From Corallococcus interemptor (GTDB taxonomy: Bacteria; Myxococcota; Myxococcia; Myxococcales; Myxococcaceae): a stretch of DNA of 50,195 nucleotides. Below the pieces are notes generated by a model. The model was not told the DNA's origin and did no database searches. It was given only the letters and a program-made list of their open reading frames with translations. The stretch spans positions 1 through 50,195 of the forward strand of contig NZ_RAWM01000057.1 of assembly GCF_003668875.1 (NCBI RefSeq). Direction: 5' to 3'. Shown here in pieces: positions 1-8,201 of the stretch (the stretch's first letter is position 1; every line of letters starts with the position of its first letter). The translations under genes were made by a program, and so were the position numbers.

Positions 1-239
1 GCCTTCGGGGGCGGCGCGGGCGGGGCCTCACCGGAGGTCACCTCGGCGTAGCCCTCGCGCACCTTCTCCGCGACCTTCTTGTTGTACTCCTTCTGCGCGG
101 CGTCCTCGTCCGGGAACACCTTCTCCTTGCGCTGGCCCGCCGTGCCGATGCGGCCGTAGGTCACGATGAAGGTGGCGCCCTGGAGTTCGGGCACCCAGAA
201 CTTGGAGCTGTTGCCGTCGACGAATTCGAACCTGCGCAT
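1..239 (-). CDS. WGR domain protein, 3' end cut by window edge
   Basis: The reading frame opens at an ATG (237-239, reverse strand) and runs off the left edge without a stop; 79 codons are visible. The product starts MRRFEFVDGNSSKFW, followed by a beta-strand/turn segment containing YGRIGTAGQ (about residues 28-36) and a lysine-rich helix. That is the layout of the WGR domain, where the signature is usually W-G-R-I-G; here tyrosine replaces tryptophan. WGR domains are found in PARPs and in many bacterial proteins and are thought to bind nucleic acid. A Pro/Ala-rich linker begins at about residue 70, so a further domain probably lies outside the window. The rest of the protein cannot be seen and its role is unknown. 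Confidence 0.75.
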   Translation of the reverse strand, partial: MRRFEFVDGNSSKFWVPELQGATFIVTYGRIGTAGQRKEKVFPDEDAAQKEYNKKVAEKVREGYAEVTSGEAPPAPPPK

Positions 240-250
240 GGACGCGGAGG

Positions 251-1225
251 TTACTCCAGCTTCGCGGCCAGTGCGCGCAGTCCCTCGTCACGCGACACGC
301 TGCCCGTGTAGCCCAGCTCCAGCCGGGCCTTCTCGTCGCTCACCGTCACCTCCTGGCCCGCGAGCAGCAGCTCCGTGCGCGACAGCGGCGGCGCGCTCTT
401 GAGGCCCAGGAGGTCCCAGACGAAGTCGCTGACCACGGCCACCGTCGCGGCCAGCGCGGTGGGCATGGACCTGTCCCTGGGCTCCACGCCCTGCGTCTTG
501 AGCAGCGCGGTGACGAAGGCGCGGAACTCCACGGGCGGGCCGTCGGTGAGGAAGTACGCCTGTCCCCCCTGCCCCTTCTCCGCGGCCAGGAGCATGCCCT
601 CCACCACGTTGGCCACGTGGCAGGTGGACGTCAGGTAGTGCCCGCCGTCAATCCAGCGGAAGCGCCCGGACTTCACCGCGGCGACCAGCGTGGGCAGCAG
701 GGTGGTGTCCCCGGGTCCCCAGACCATGCGGGGCCGCACGGCGACGGTGGTGAACTCCGGTGAGCTGACCTGGAGCACGAGTCGCTCGGCCTGGCCCTTG
801 GTGGACGGGTACGGGCCCACGAGGCGCTCGGGCAGCGGGTGGGTTTCGTGGAGGTTCTTCATGGGGCCGCCGTCCACCAGCACGGCCTCCGTGCTCACGT
901 GCACGAAGCGCTTCACGCCGGCCGCGCGCGCCGCCTCCAGCACGGCCTCCGTGCCGCGCACGTTGGCCTCGTAGAAGGCCGCGCGGGGGCCGGACAGCTT
1001 CACGTGCGCGGCGGAGTGGAAGACGGTGTCGCAGCCCTCCATGCCCAGGCGCAGGCGCTCCGGATCCAAGAGGTCGCCCTCCCACGGTTCGCCGCCCGCG
1101 GCCTGGACGGCCTCCATGGCGGCGGGAGAGCGGGCCAGCGCGCGCGCCGGTTCTCCGCGCTTCGCGAGCGCCTTGAGCAGGTGCTTCCCGACGAACCCCG
1201 AGCCACCGGTGACGAACGCGCGCAC
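251..1225 (-). CDS. NAD(P)-dependent extended SDR (epimerase / 3-beta-HSD-like)
   Basis: The 324-residue protein opens with the Rossmann nucleotide-binding motif TGGSGFVG (residues 6-13). It carries the extended-SDR catalytic pair Y139-P-S-T-K143 and an upstream serine in the VST stretch (about S111). An NVRGTEAVLEAAR segment (88-100) is typical of the 3-beta-hydroxysteroid dehydrogenase / NAD-dependent epimerase group. Length is normal for extended SDRs and there is no signal peptide, so it should be a soluble cytoplasmic oxidoreductase acting on a hydroxylated or sugar-like substrate that cannot be named from sequence. It follows 76 bp beyond the acetyltransferase gene on the same strand and precedes the WGR gene by 11 bp, so co-transcription is possible. 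Confidence 0.85.
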   Translation of the reverse strand: MRAFVTGGSGFVGKHLLKALAKRGEPARALARSPAAMEAVQAAGGEPWEGDLLDPERLRLGMEGCDTVFHSAAHVKLSGPRAAFYEANVRGTEAVLEAARAAGVKRFVHVSTEAVLVDGGPMKNLHETHPLPERLVGPYPSTKGQAERLVLQVSSPEFTTVAVRPRMVWGPGDTTLLPTLVAAVKSGRFRWIDGGHYLTSTCHVANVVEGMLLAAEKGQGGQAYFLTDGPPVEFRAFVTALLKTQGVEPRDRSMPTALAATVAVVSDFVWDLLGLKSAPPLSRTELLLAGQEVTVSDEKARLELGYTGSVSRDEGLRALAAKLE

Positions 1226-1275
1226 GTGTGAAGCCTCCTGACGTCCGAGGACGCCGCTCCTACCACTCCCGGAAG

Positions 1276-1296
1276 GGGCCCGGGTAGCCCGGGCCC
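1276..1296 (-). terminator. GC-rich hairpin downstream of the acetyltransferase gene
   Basis: A perfect 9-bp inverted repeat (GGGCCCGGG / CCCGGGCCC, loop TAG) starts 5 bp past the acetyltransferase stop codon on the minus strand. No T-tract follows, so it is either a weak terminator or an mRNA 3'-end stabilising hairpin; GC-rich myxobacterial genomes often lack U-runs. Confidence 0.4.
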
Positions 1297-1301
1297 GCGC
1301 G

Positions 1302-2489
1302 TCAGAACATGTCGCGCAGGGAGGGCGCGGGCCCGGAGAACAGGGCGCTGGCCGTGTCGAGCGACGCGTCGTCCGCGCTCAGCATGCCGGCGAGCTGGAG
1401 CGCCCGGGGCGTGAGGAAGCCGGTGTAGAGCGGGGCGAGGGCGCGCACGTGCACCTTGAGGTTTCCGTCGCCACCGGGCCGGACGCGGGCGGTGCCGCCC
1501 TCCACCTCCAGCACGAAGCGCCCCGTGTTCTCCGGGAGGAGGTCGTCCTCCACGTCCAGGTGGAGCGCGCCGGAGAGGCCGCGAGGGAAGCCGCGCGCCT
1601 CCAGCGACTTGGGGACGTCCAGCAGGCGCGTCATCCAGTGCATGGAGAGCTTCACCTGGTAGGTCTGTTCACGCAGCAGCGCGAGGAGCGGTTCGTCCGC
1701 GCCGCCGAACCACATCACGTCCCGCGCCAGCGAGCGGTGGTCGCCGAGGAAGCGCAGCAACCGGCGCGCGGCGGCGGGCGTGGTGGCGGTGAGGTCCGTG
1801 AGCTTGACGGCCTGCGTGGGCACGGCGCCCTGGGGCGAGAGGCCGCGCACGAGGTACACGTAGCCCTCGATGCCGGAGGCGCCCTCCACGACGTAGCCAT
1901 AGGCGGTGTCGTTGCGGGGCGTGCGCACGCGCCGCCAGATGTAGTCCCCCCGGTCCAGCCAGCCGTGGTGCTGCGCGGCGAAGCGCCGGTAGCACGCCTC
2001 CACCGCCGCGTCGTCGGACGGGCGCATGGGGCGAAGGGACAGCGAGCGTTCCCCCAGCTCCAGCGAGGCCGCGTCCACGTGGATTTCGTAGCGCGCGCCG
2101 GAGACCTCGTAGCCCACGCGCCGGTAGAGCGGCTGGGTCGCGGGATAGAGGACGGAGAGGGGGGCGCCCTCGTCGCGCATCTCGCGCAGGAAGTGATGGA
2201 AGAGGCGCGTGGCGGCGCCGGCGCCCCGGTGCGCGGGAGCGACGCCCACTCCGCCCACGCCGATGAGGGGCACGGAGCGCCCGCCGAGGAACTGGCCCAT
2301 GCGGATGAGGGTGAGCGTGGCGGCCACTTCGCCGTTCACGCGCAGGATGCGCAGGGAGGACTCGGAGAAGTTCTTGCGCACCACGGTCTCGGAGTCCGCG
2401 AGCGGCATGGCGAACGCCTGCGCGATGATGTCCGCGATGGCGGACAGCTCCTGTTCATCCCTCGGTGGTCCGTAGGCGTCCTTCTCCAT
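1302..2489 (-). CDS. Eis-like GNAT N-acetyltransferase with SCP2-type C-terminus
   Basis: The 395-residue protein has a GNAT motif A, VGVAPAHRGAGAATRL (about residues 82-96), that binds the acetyl-CoA pyrophosphate. A second GNAT-like region follows, then a C-terminal beta-rich SCP2-like domain. This three-part layout and the roughly 400-residue length match the Eis family, which acetylates amines such as aminoglycosides or lysines. Two Eis hallmarks are visible: a tyrosine in PLYRRVGYE, placed where Eis has its general acid, and a phenylalanine as the very last residue (DMF), which in Eis supplies a catalytic terminal carboxylate. No signal peptide is seen, so it is cytosolic. The natural substrate is unknown; Eis-type activity is inferred from architecture only. 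Confidence 0.85.
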   Translation of the reverse strand: MEKDAYGPPRDEQELSAIADIIAQAFAMPLADSETVVRKNFSESSLRILRVNGEVAATLTLIRMGQFLGGRSVPLIGVGGVGVAPAHRGAGAATRLFHHFLREMRDEGAPLSVLYPATQPLYRRVGYEVSGARYEIHVDAASLELGERSLSLRPMRPSDDAAVEACYRRFAAQHHGWLDRGDYIWRRVRTPRNDTAYGYVVEGASGIEGYVYLVRGLSPQGAVPTQAVKLTDLTATTPAAARRLLRFLGDHRSLARDVMWFGGADEPLLALLREQTYQVKLSMHWMTRLLDVPKSLEARGFPRGLSGALHLDVEDDLLPENTGRFVLEVEGGTARVRPGGDGNLKVHVRALAPLYTGFLTPRALQLAGMLSADDASLDTASALFSGPAPSLRDMF

Positions 2490-2560
2490 CCCGCATCCCC
2501 TTGCTTGACGTCAGGCGGCGCGAGCATGGCGCAGCGGATGGAGCGCGGGGAAGCGCGCTG

Positions 2561-3760
2561 TCACTTCGTGGGCTTCGGGGGCAGGCGACCGTACTTCCGC
2601 AGGGCCTTCACCAGCCGCTCGGGTGGCAGGCCATGGACGCGCACGTTCTGGAAGCCGGTCATCGTGTCGGAGGCGAGCATGGAGTTCAGGATGGCCTCCT
2701 GGGTGGCCTGCACCGTGGCTTCGAAGAGGGGCGTCATCCGCTCGTTGTCGAGCATGGAGACGGGCGCGACCTCCGTGGTGCTCACGGGCTGGGTGGAGAA
2801 GGCGAGGAAGATGTCGCCGGAGGAGTTCTCTCCCAGGCCGCCCATCTTCCCGATGCCGAGCGGCACCCGGCGGGCCAGGCGGTCCAGTTGGTGCGGCAGG
2901 AGCGGCGCGTCGGTGGCCACCACGACGATGATGGAGCCCATGCCTTCTGGCGGGGGCGGACCGGCGCTGGCGCGCTTCGAGCACGGCGGAAGGTTGGCGC
3001 GGTAGGGACCTTTCGGCGCGGTGTCTCCGAAGTAGCAGGAGCGCAGGTCGGGGATCTCCTCGCCCACGGGAGCGCCGGCGACGGAGAAGAGGCGGCGGCT
3101 GCCGTAGTTGCATTGCACGAGCACGCCGACGGTGTAGCCGCCCTGCTCCGCCGGCAGCTTGCGGGAGGACGTGCCGATGCCGCCCTTGAAACCATGGCAG
3201 ATCATCCCCGTGCCGCCGCCCACGGAGCCCTCCGCGACGGGGCCGGGACGCGCGGCGTCGAGCGCCTGCATCGCGTGCGGGGGCCGGACGTGGAAGCCAT
3301 CGATGTCGTGCAGGAAGCCGTCCCAGGTCTCCGCGACGACGGGGAGGCCCAGCTCCCAGGTGAGGTCGCGCTTCTGGGCCCAGGTGATGACGCCTTCGTG
3401 CACGGCGCCCACGGCGTGGGTGTCGCTGATCATCACGGGGCCGGAGAGCAGGCCGGATTCCTTCACCCAATGGGAGCCGGTCATCTCACCGCTGCCATTG
3501 AGGTCGAAGGTCGCCGCGAAGACAGGCTGGGCAATGGCCTCCCGGCCACGAGGCAGCACGGAGGTGACGCCGGTCCGGACGGAGGTGCCGGTGTTCAGCG
3601 TGACGTGGCCCACTTCCACGCCCTTCACGTCGGTGATGGCATTGAGCGAACCCGGCTGTCCGCCGAAGGGGATGCCCAGGTCACTGGACCGGGGACGCGC
3701 GGTGCTTGTGATTGGCAGGAGGCACAGCAGGCCCAGGAGGACGGCGGGACGAAGTTCCAT
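2561..3760 (-). CDS. Secreted P1 family (DmpA-type, S58) peptidase
   Basis: The 399-residue protein has an N-terminal signal peptide (about residues 1-21, ending TSTARP). It carries the P1/DmpA fold landmarks: ITDVKGVEVGH (42-52), SGPVMISDTHAVG (106-118) and VGGGTGMICHGFKGGIGTSSR (180-200). EGMGSIIVVVATDAPL (272-287) contains the Gly275-Ser276 site, where family members self-cleave to expose the nucleophilic serine of the beta subunit; N283 in other members is Thr-Asp here. DmpA relatives are N-terminal-nucleophile aminopeptidases or D-amino-acid amidases. It lies 11 bp beyond the last immunity gene of the toxin array on the same strand. Its first eight codons are repeated at both internal junctions of the array, so it marks the ancestral downstream boundary of the duplicated unit. 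A role in the toxin system is not shown. Confidence 0.88.
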   Translation of the reverse strand: MELRPAVLLGLLCLLPITSTARPRSSDLGIPFGGQPGSLNAITDVKGVEVGHVTLNTGTSVRTGVTSVLPRGREAIAQPVFAATFDLNGSGEMTGSHWVKESGLLSGPVMISDTHAVGAVHEGVITWAQKRDLTWELGLPVVAETWDGFLHDIDGFHVRPPHAMQALDAARPGPVAEGSVGGGTGMICHGFKGGIGTSSRKLPAEQGGYTVGVLVQCNYGSRRLFSVAGAPVGEEIPDLRSCYFGDTAPKGPYRANLPPCSKRASAGPPPPEGMGSIIVVVATDAPLLPHQLDRLARRVPLGIGKMGGLGENSSGDIFLAFSTQPVSTTEVAPVSMLDNERMTPLFEATVQATQEAILNSMLASDTMTGFQNVRVHGLPPERLVKALRKYGRLPPKPTK

Positions 3761-3771
3761 GGGCCCGGGTT

Positions 3772-4344
3772 CTACACTTCGACGAACTGACCGCCCACGA
3801 TGCCGGTCTGTTCCAGGGCGGCCTTGAGCTGTCCATCGACGATGATGGGCAGGAGGTATCCCCAGGGACGGAAGACGGCGGCGCCGCCCACCTTCGAGGC
3901 GTCGATGCGCAGGCCGGAAACGACGTGGTACTCCCCCACCTTGTCGGGACGTCCGTCCTCGGGCGTCCAGCGTCGTGCCTCTTCACAAGCGGCATCGTCG
4001 ATGCAGCGGATCACGCGCATCACGTTGAGCAGGTAGAAGGGCTCGGCCTGCCCCTGGATTTCCACCGGGAAGAGTTGAACGTCGTCCGGGGCCAACTCCC
4101 GGAACACGGATGCGATGCGGCCACTGACGATGGGCGTTCCGGCCACCGTCGTCTTGTCGAAGTCCAGCGCCTGGCCAGGCCGGGACAGCGGCACACGCAG
4201 CGGCCCAGGCTCGGTGACGGCCTTCCCGGACACGAACGCCCAGATATCCGGAACCGTCTTTCCATTCAGGCCGGTGGGCTCCCGCAGATACCAGCGGCCC
4301 GGCGCGTCGATGTCGAAGTCGAGTTCGAAGAAGTGTCGCGGCAT
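3772..4344 (-). CDS. Imm11-like immunity protein, unit A
   Basis: This 190-residue soluble protein begins MPRHFFELDFDIDAPGRWYL. Its central stretch (PDDVQLFPVEIQGQ, FYLLNVMRVIRCIDD, then a W-T-P-E-D loop) resembles the Imm11/DUF1629 family of immunity proteins that neutralise polymorphic toxins. The last 20 residues, ending in KAALEQTGIVGGQFVEV, are shared with the other two immunity proteins of the array, while the first 165 or so are clearly diverged. It starts 5 bp after the unit A toxin stop, so it is probably made from the same mRNA, but without the 8-bp overlap seen in units B and C. The family call is from memory of the motif pattern. Immunity to the adjacent toxin is inferred from position. 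Confidence 0.75.
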   Translation of the reverse strand: MPRHFFELDFDIDAPGRWYLREPTGLNGKTVPDIWAFVSGKAVTEPGPLRVPLSRPGQALDFDKTTVAGTPIVSGRIASVFRELAPDDVQLFPVEIQGQAEPFYLLNVMRVIRCIDDAACEEARRWTPEDGRPDKVGEYHVVSGLRIDASKVGGAAVFRPWGYLLPIIVDGQLKAALEQTGIVGGQFVEV

Positions 4345-4349
4345 GGTGG

Positions 4350-5582
4350 CTACCCCTGCGGGTTCTTCGTGACGAGCTTCCGCAGCTTGGTTCCCGCAGT
4401 CACGAGCTCTCTCGCGATCCTCGCGAGTTCGTCAACCAAGGCGGCCCGGCATTGCCCGGTGTCCTGGCATCCCTGCATGGCGAGCCGGAGCCGGCGCAGC
4501 ACTTCTACATGGTACTCGCGAGGATGAGGCCCCCGGTGCCCCTGGATGCGCACCTGATTCGCGGCATCGGAGAGTTTCAGTCCGGCGGACTGGAAGATGT
4601 CTTCGAAGATGGGTGTCCAGGGTCCACCTGACTGCTCTGACACCTCGTTCTTGTCCGTGCAGATGTGATGAACATCTCCCTCGGGGTCGCCCTGGATTCC
4701 GCCGCCCCCGGGCCCCATGGCGACGGCCGCCACGGCGGTGGGCGCCAACGTGACGTTGAGCACTCCCGCTGAGGACACGGAAATGGACCGCACCTCACCG
4801 GCCAGCGCTCTCGACAGCTGGAATCCACCCTCCACCTCCGCCCTCAACGCCGCCTGCGGGAAGCCCGGCAGCCTTGGCCCCTGCGCGGCCATCGCGCTCC
4901 TGCCACCGAGCGCCGTCATCGCGACGATGACCAGGACCCGCGCTCCGTTGGCTCCCAGGACACGCCCGAAGCGATGCCCAGCCTCCTTGAGGCCGGCCAC
5001 GTCCCGCGCATCCCGCGACTCGTCCATGAGCCGCAAGAACGCCTGCCCCATGTTCCACACAGGCCCTGTTCCCAGATACGCGATGAGCGAAGCCGTCAGC
5101 ACCACCGCGACCAGCTTGGTGATGGGCTCCGGTGCGACCAACATCACCATCGCGGTGCCGATCATCGTCGTGACCATGGCCCGCAGCGCCACGGGATCCA
5201 GCAGGTCCTCCACTGCCTCCGCCACTCCTTCCCAGACCGTGTCGAGCGCGAAGGAGAGCGCCAGCCTCCGCCGCTCCATCGGGTCCAGGGAGAAGCCATC
5301 ACTCAAACGGAGCACCTGCCGGCCTTGAGCCCCCGCGACGATGCTTCCCACCGACGCCAGCAACGAGCGCCGGCCGTCCTCCCGGAGCGCGACGTCCAGC
5401 TTCAGCTCGAGCACCAGCTGCGTGACCGCGTCCTTGAACGCCTCCTCGTCAATCCGGACCGGCCGCGTCTCCACCGGCGTATAGGCAATGGGCCGGCCCC
5501 GCCCCGTGTCGAGATTCACCACGCGCGTCGTCGCGCAGCCCGCCGTCAGCCACAGCAGCACGGCCATTGCCCAGAGCTTCAT
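4350..5582 (-). CDS. Lipoprotein toxin with AHH-type nuclease domain (SitA-like), unit A
   Basis: The 410-residue protein has a lipoprotein signal peptide with lipobox L-T-A-G-C16. A long alpha-helical region follows with hydrophobic stretches at about 133-172 and 215-232, and then a Gly/Pro linker (289-300). The C-terminal domain starts at H305-H306-ICTDKN and continues to GHRGPH (H349, H353) and EYH (H358), the histidine pattern of the AHH subfamily of HNH/EndoVII nucleases. A lipoprotein carrying a nuclease is the design of SitA toxins, which Myxococcus cells pass to siblings by TraA/B outer-membrane exchange; membership of that group is inferred. Residues up to about 327 are nearly identical in all three copies, but the last 83 diverge, as expected where the immunity protein binds. 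The ATG overlaps the stop of a short upstream frame (ATGA), and GGAGG precedes it. Confidence 0.85.
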   Translation of the reverse strand: MKLWAMAVLLWLTAGCATTRVVNLDTGRGRPIAYTPVETRPVRIDEEAFKDAVTQLVLELKLDVALREDGRRSLLASVGSIVAGAQGRQVLRLSDGFSLDPMERRRLALSFALDTVWEGVAEAVEDLLDPVALRAMVTTMIGTAMVMLVAPEPITKLVAVVLTASLIAYLGTGPVWNMGQAFLRLMDESRDARDVAGLKEAGHRFGRVLGANGARVLVIVAMTALGGRSAMAAQGPRLPGFPQAALRAEVEGGFQLSRALAGEVRSISVSSAGVLNVTLAPTAVAAVAMGPGGGGIQGDPEGDVHHICTDKNEVSEQSGGPWTPIFEDIFQSAGLKLSDAANQVRIQGHRGPHPREYHVEVLRRLRLAMQGCQDTGQCRAALVDELARIARELVTAGTKLRKLVTKNPQG

Positions 5583-5683
5583 GCGCCCTCCACGCTGATC
5601 GCATCGGTCAGCCCCACGTGTCTCGCTTGCCTATCGAACGGCAAGCTTCCATTGAAGCGGAGCACGGCGGGACGGAGTTCCAT
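5579..5683 (-). pseudogene. Truncated peptidase 5' end forming a 34-codon leader frame before toxin A
   Basis: The frame begins MELRPAVL, the same eight residues as the secreted peptidase of this locus, then leaves homology and continues for 26 unrelated residues to a TGA that overlaps the toxin start as ATGA. It looks like the junction of a tandem duplication in which the peptidase start was fused to sequence upstream of the toxin. If translated, it would couple ribosome flow from the preceding immunity gene into the next toxin. Expression as a peptide is unproven. Confidence 0.55.
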
Positions 5684-5694
5684 GGGCCCGGGTT

Positions 5695-6279
5695 CTACAC
5701 TTCGACGAACTGTCCTCCCACGATGCCGGTCTGTTCCAGGGCGGCCTTGAGTTCTCCATCGACGATGAGAGCGGAGCGAAGTCCCCATGGGCGGAACACG
5801 CGCTCGTCAGCGACCCTGGCTTTGTCGATACGCAGCCCGGCAACGTACTTGTATCCCCCGACCTTCTCGGGCTGCCCGTCTTCAGGAGTCCAGAGCTTGA
5901 ACTCTTCACTCGCGGCCTCATCAACGCACCGGACCGTGCGCGCCGCGACCAGGAGGAAATAGGGCTCGACCTGTCCTTCAACCTGCACCGGGAAGAGCTG
6001 CACGTCGTTGGGGGCCAGCGCGCGAAAAACTTCTGCGGCCCGAGTACTGAGAACGGGCGCGACCCCTACGCCAGTGGTGGTGAAGTCCAGGGCAATCCCA
6101 GGACGGGAGAGCGGAATACTCAGCGGGCCCGGGTCGGGGATGGGCGTCCCACGCGTGAACACCCAAGGATTATCCAGTGGCTGACCGTCGAGGTGGGTCG
6201 GTGTCTTGAAGTACCACCGCCCCGGCACATACACGTCGATGCACAGGTCGAAGTACCGCCGCTTCATCGCGTCAGGCAT
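5695..6279 (-). CDS. Imm11-like immunity protein, unit B
   Basis: The 194-residue soluble protein begins MPDAMKRRYFDLCIDVYVPGRWYF and shares the LAPNDVQLFPVQVEGQ and RTVRCVDEAASEE core with the other immunity proteins. By eye it is about 80 per cent identical to the unit C protein and far more distant from unit A, except for the shared C-terminal 20 residues. The start ATG lies inside the end of the toxin B gene (8-nt overlap ATGCCTGA), so translation is coupled and immunity is made whenever toxin is. An alternative in-frame ATG four codons downstream exists. A following 11-bp spacer leads to the peptidase-like mini frame. Confidence 0.75.
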   Translation of the reverse strand: MPDAMKRRYFDLCIDVYVPGRWYFKTPTHLDGQPLDNPWVFTRGTPIPDPGPLSIPLSRPGIALDFTTTGVGVAPVLSTRAAEVFRALAPNDVQLFPVQVEGQVEPYFLLVAARTVRCVDEAASEEFKLWTPEDGQPEKVGGYKYVAGLRIDKARVADERVFRPWGLRSALIVDGELKAALEQTGIVGGQFVEV

Positions 6280-7504
6280 CGGGATTCCGGGTGATGAGCT
6301 TGCGCAAGCGGGTGCCTGCGGTTGTCAGGTCTTTTGCGATGGCCGCCAGGACGTCCACCAGCGCAACCCGGCACTGCGCGACGCCTCGACATTCTGCCAT
6401 CGCCAAGCTGAGTCGATTGAACACTTCTTGATGGTACTCCGCAGGATGAGGTCCTCGGTGCCCGTTGATTCGAACCAAGTTCGCCGTGTCATTCAGACTC
6501 ATTCCCGCCTGTTCGAAGAAAGATTCAAAGAGCGGCGTCCAGGGTCCACCTGACTGCTCAGACACCTCGTTCTTGTCCGTGCAGATGTGATGAACATCTC
6601 CCTCGGGGTCGCCCTGGATCCCTCCGCCTCCAGGTCCCATGGCGACGGCCGCCACGGCGGTGGGAGCCAACGTGACGTTGAGCACTCCCGCTGACGACAC
6701 GGAGATGGACCGCACCTCACCGGCCAGCGCCCGCGACAGCTGGAATCCACCCTCCACCTCCGCCCTCAACGCCGCCTGCGGGAAGCCCGGCAGCCGTGGC
6801 CCCTGCGCGGCCATCGCGCTCCTGCCACCGAGCGCCGTCATCGCGACGATGACCAAGACCCGCGCTCCGTTGCCCCCCAGCACGCGCCCGAAGCGATGCC
6901 CAGCCTCCTTGAGGCCGGCCACGTCCCGCGCATCCCGCGACTCGTCCATGAGCCGCAAGAACGCCTGCCCCATGTTCCACACAGGCCCTGTTCCCAGATA
7001 CGCGATGAGCGAAGCCGTCAGCACCACCGCGACCAGCTTCGTGATGGGCTCCGGTGCGACCAACATCACCATCGCGGTGCCGATCATCGTCGTGACCATG
7101 GCCCGCAGCGCCACGGGATCCAGCAGGTCCTCCACTGCCTCCGCCACTCCCTCCCAGACCGTGTCGAGCGCGAAGGAGAGTGCCAGCCTCCGCCGCTCCA
7201 TCGGGTCCAGGGAGAAGCCATCACCCAAACGGAGCACCTGCCGGCCTTGAGCCCCCGCGACAATGCCTCCCACCGACGCCAGCAGCGAGCGCCGGCCGTC
7301 CTCCCGGAGCGCGACGTCCAGCTTCAGCGCGAGCACCAGCTGCGTGACCGCGTCCCTGAACGCCTCCTCGTCAATCCGGACCGGCCGCGTCTCCACCGGC
7401 GTATAGGCGATGGGCCGGCCCCGTCCCGTGTCGAGGTTCACCACGCGCGTCGTCGCGCAGCCCGCCGTCAGCCACAGCAGCACTGCCATTGCCCAGAGCT
7501 TCAT
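6272..7504 (-). CDS. Lipoprotein toxin with AHH-type nuclease domain (SitA-like), unit B
   Basis: Same 410-residue length and domain order as the unit A copy: lipobox LTAGC16, helical middle region with hydrophobic segments, HHICTDKN nuclease motif at 305-312, and GHRGPH plus EYH histidines. From residue 327 on (SFFEQAGMSLNDTANLV onward) it matches unit C rather than unit A. In the 350 bp before that point it is the odd one out, carrying at least ten silent or conservative differences that units A and C do not share. Start and Shine-Dalgarno are as in unit A, and the ATG overlaps the stop of the 34-codon leader (7501-7605). Confidence 0.85.
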   Translation of the reverse strand: MKLWAMAVLLWLTAGCATTRVVNLDTGRGRPIAYTPVETRPVRIDEEAFRDAVTQLVLALKLDVALREDGRRSLLASVGGIVAGAQGRQVLRLGDGFSLDPMERRRLALSFALDTVWEGVAEAVEDLLDPVALRAMVTTMIGTAMVMLVAPEPITKLVAVVLTASLIAYLGTGPVWNMGQAFLRLMDESRDARDVAGLKEAGHRFGRVLGGNGARVLVIVAMTALGGRSAMAAQGPRLPGFPQAALRAEVEGGFQLSRALAGEVRSISVSSAGVLNVTLAPTAVAAVAMGPGGGGIQGDPEGDVHHICTDKNEVSEQSGGPWTPLFESFFEQAGMSLNDTANLVRINGHRGPHPAEYHQEVFNRLSLAMAECRGVAQCRVALVDVLAAIAKDLTTAGTRLRKLITRNPDA

Positions 7505-7605
7505 GCGCCCTCCACGCTGATCGCATCGGTCAGCCCCACGCGTCTCGCTTGCCTATCGAACGGCAAGTTTCCATTGAAGCGGGGCACGGCGGGACGGAGT
7601 TCCAT
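7501..7605 (-). pseudogene. Truncated peptidase 5' end forming a 34-codon leader frame before toxin B
   Basis: Second copy of the junction frame, starting MELRPAVP and ending SVEGA with TGA overlapping the toxin B ATG. It differs from the first copy by only three residues (L8P, S13N, H22R). Keeping an open frame in both copies could be selection for coupling or simply recent duplication. Confidence 0.5.
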
Positions 7606-7616
7606 GGGCCCGGGTT

Positions 7617-8201
7617 TTACACCTCGACGAACTGTCCTCCCACGATGCCGGTCTGTTCCAGGGCGGCCTTGAGTTCGCCATCGACGATGAGCGCGGGCCG
7701 CCATCCCCACAGACGAAACACCCGTTCGTCAGCGACCCTTGTCTTGTCGATACGTAGTCCAGCGATGGCCAGATACTGGCCCACCTTCTCGGGTTGCCCG
7801 TTCTCTGGCTTCCAGAGTTGAACCTCTTCACTCGCCACTTCATCAACGCAGCGAACCGTACGCGTTGCGACCAAGAGGAAATAGGGCTCGGGTTGGCCCT
7901 CGACCTGCACGGGGAAAAGCTGCACGTCGTTGGGGGCCAGCGCGCGAAAAACTTCTGCGGTCCGAGGACTGAGAACGGGCGCGACCCCTACGCCAGTGGT
8001 GGTGAAGTCCAGGGGCTTCCCAGGACGGGAGAGCGGAATACGCAGCGGGCCCGGGTCGGGAATGAACACCCCATCCGTGAACACCCAGGGGTCATCCAAG
8101 GGCTGACCGTCCACATGGATCGGTGTCTTGAAGTACCAGCGCCCCGGTACGTACACATCGATACACAGGTCGAAGAACCGTCGTTCCTTCACATCATGCA
8201 T
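7617..8201 (-). CDS. Imm11-like immunity protein, unit C
   Basis: The 194-residue soluble protein begins MHDVKERRFFDLCIDVYVPGRWYF, with the same core and C-terminal tail as the unit B protein. Differences from unit B are scattered and cluster in loops (for example VFTDGVFIPDPG against VFTRGTPIPDPG, and EVQLWKPENGQ against EFKLWTPEDGQ), the expected picture for paralogues tracking toxins of slightly different surface. The ATG overlaps the toxin C stop by 8 nt (ATGCATGA). Imm11-family assignment and immunity role are inferred from motif pattern and position. Confidence 0.75.
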   Translation of the reverse strand: MHDVKERRFFDLCIDVYVPGRWYFKTPIHVDGQPLDDPWVFTDGVFIPDPGPLRIPLSRPGKPLDFTTTGVGVAPVLSPRTAEVFRALAPNDVQLFPVQVEGQPEPYFLLVATRTVRCVDEVASEEVQLWKPENGQPEKVGQYLAIAGLRIDKTRVADERVFRLWGWRPALIVDGELKAALEQTGIVGGQFVEV

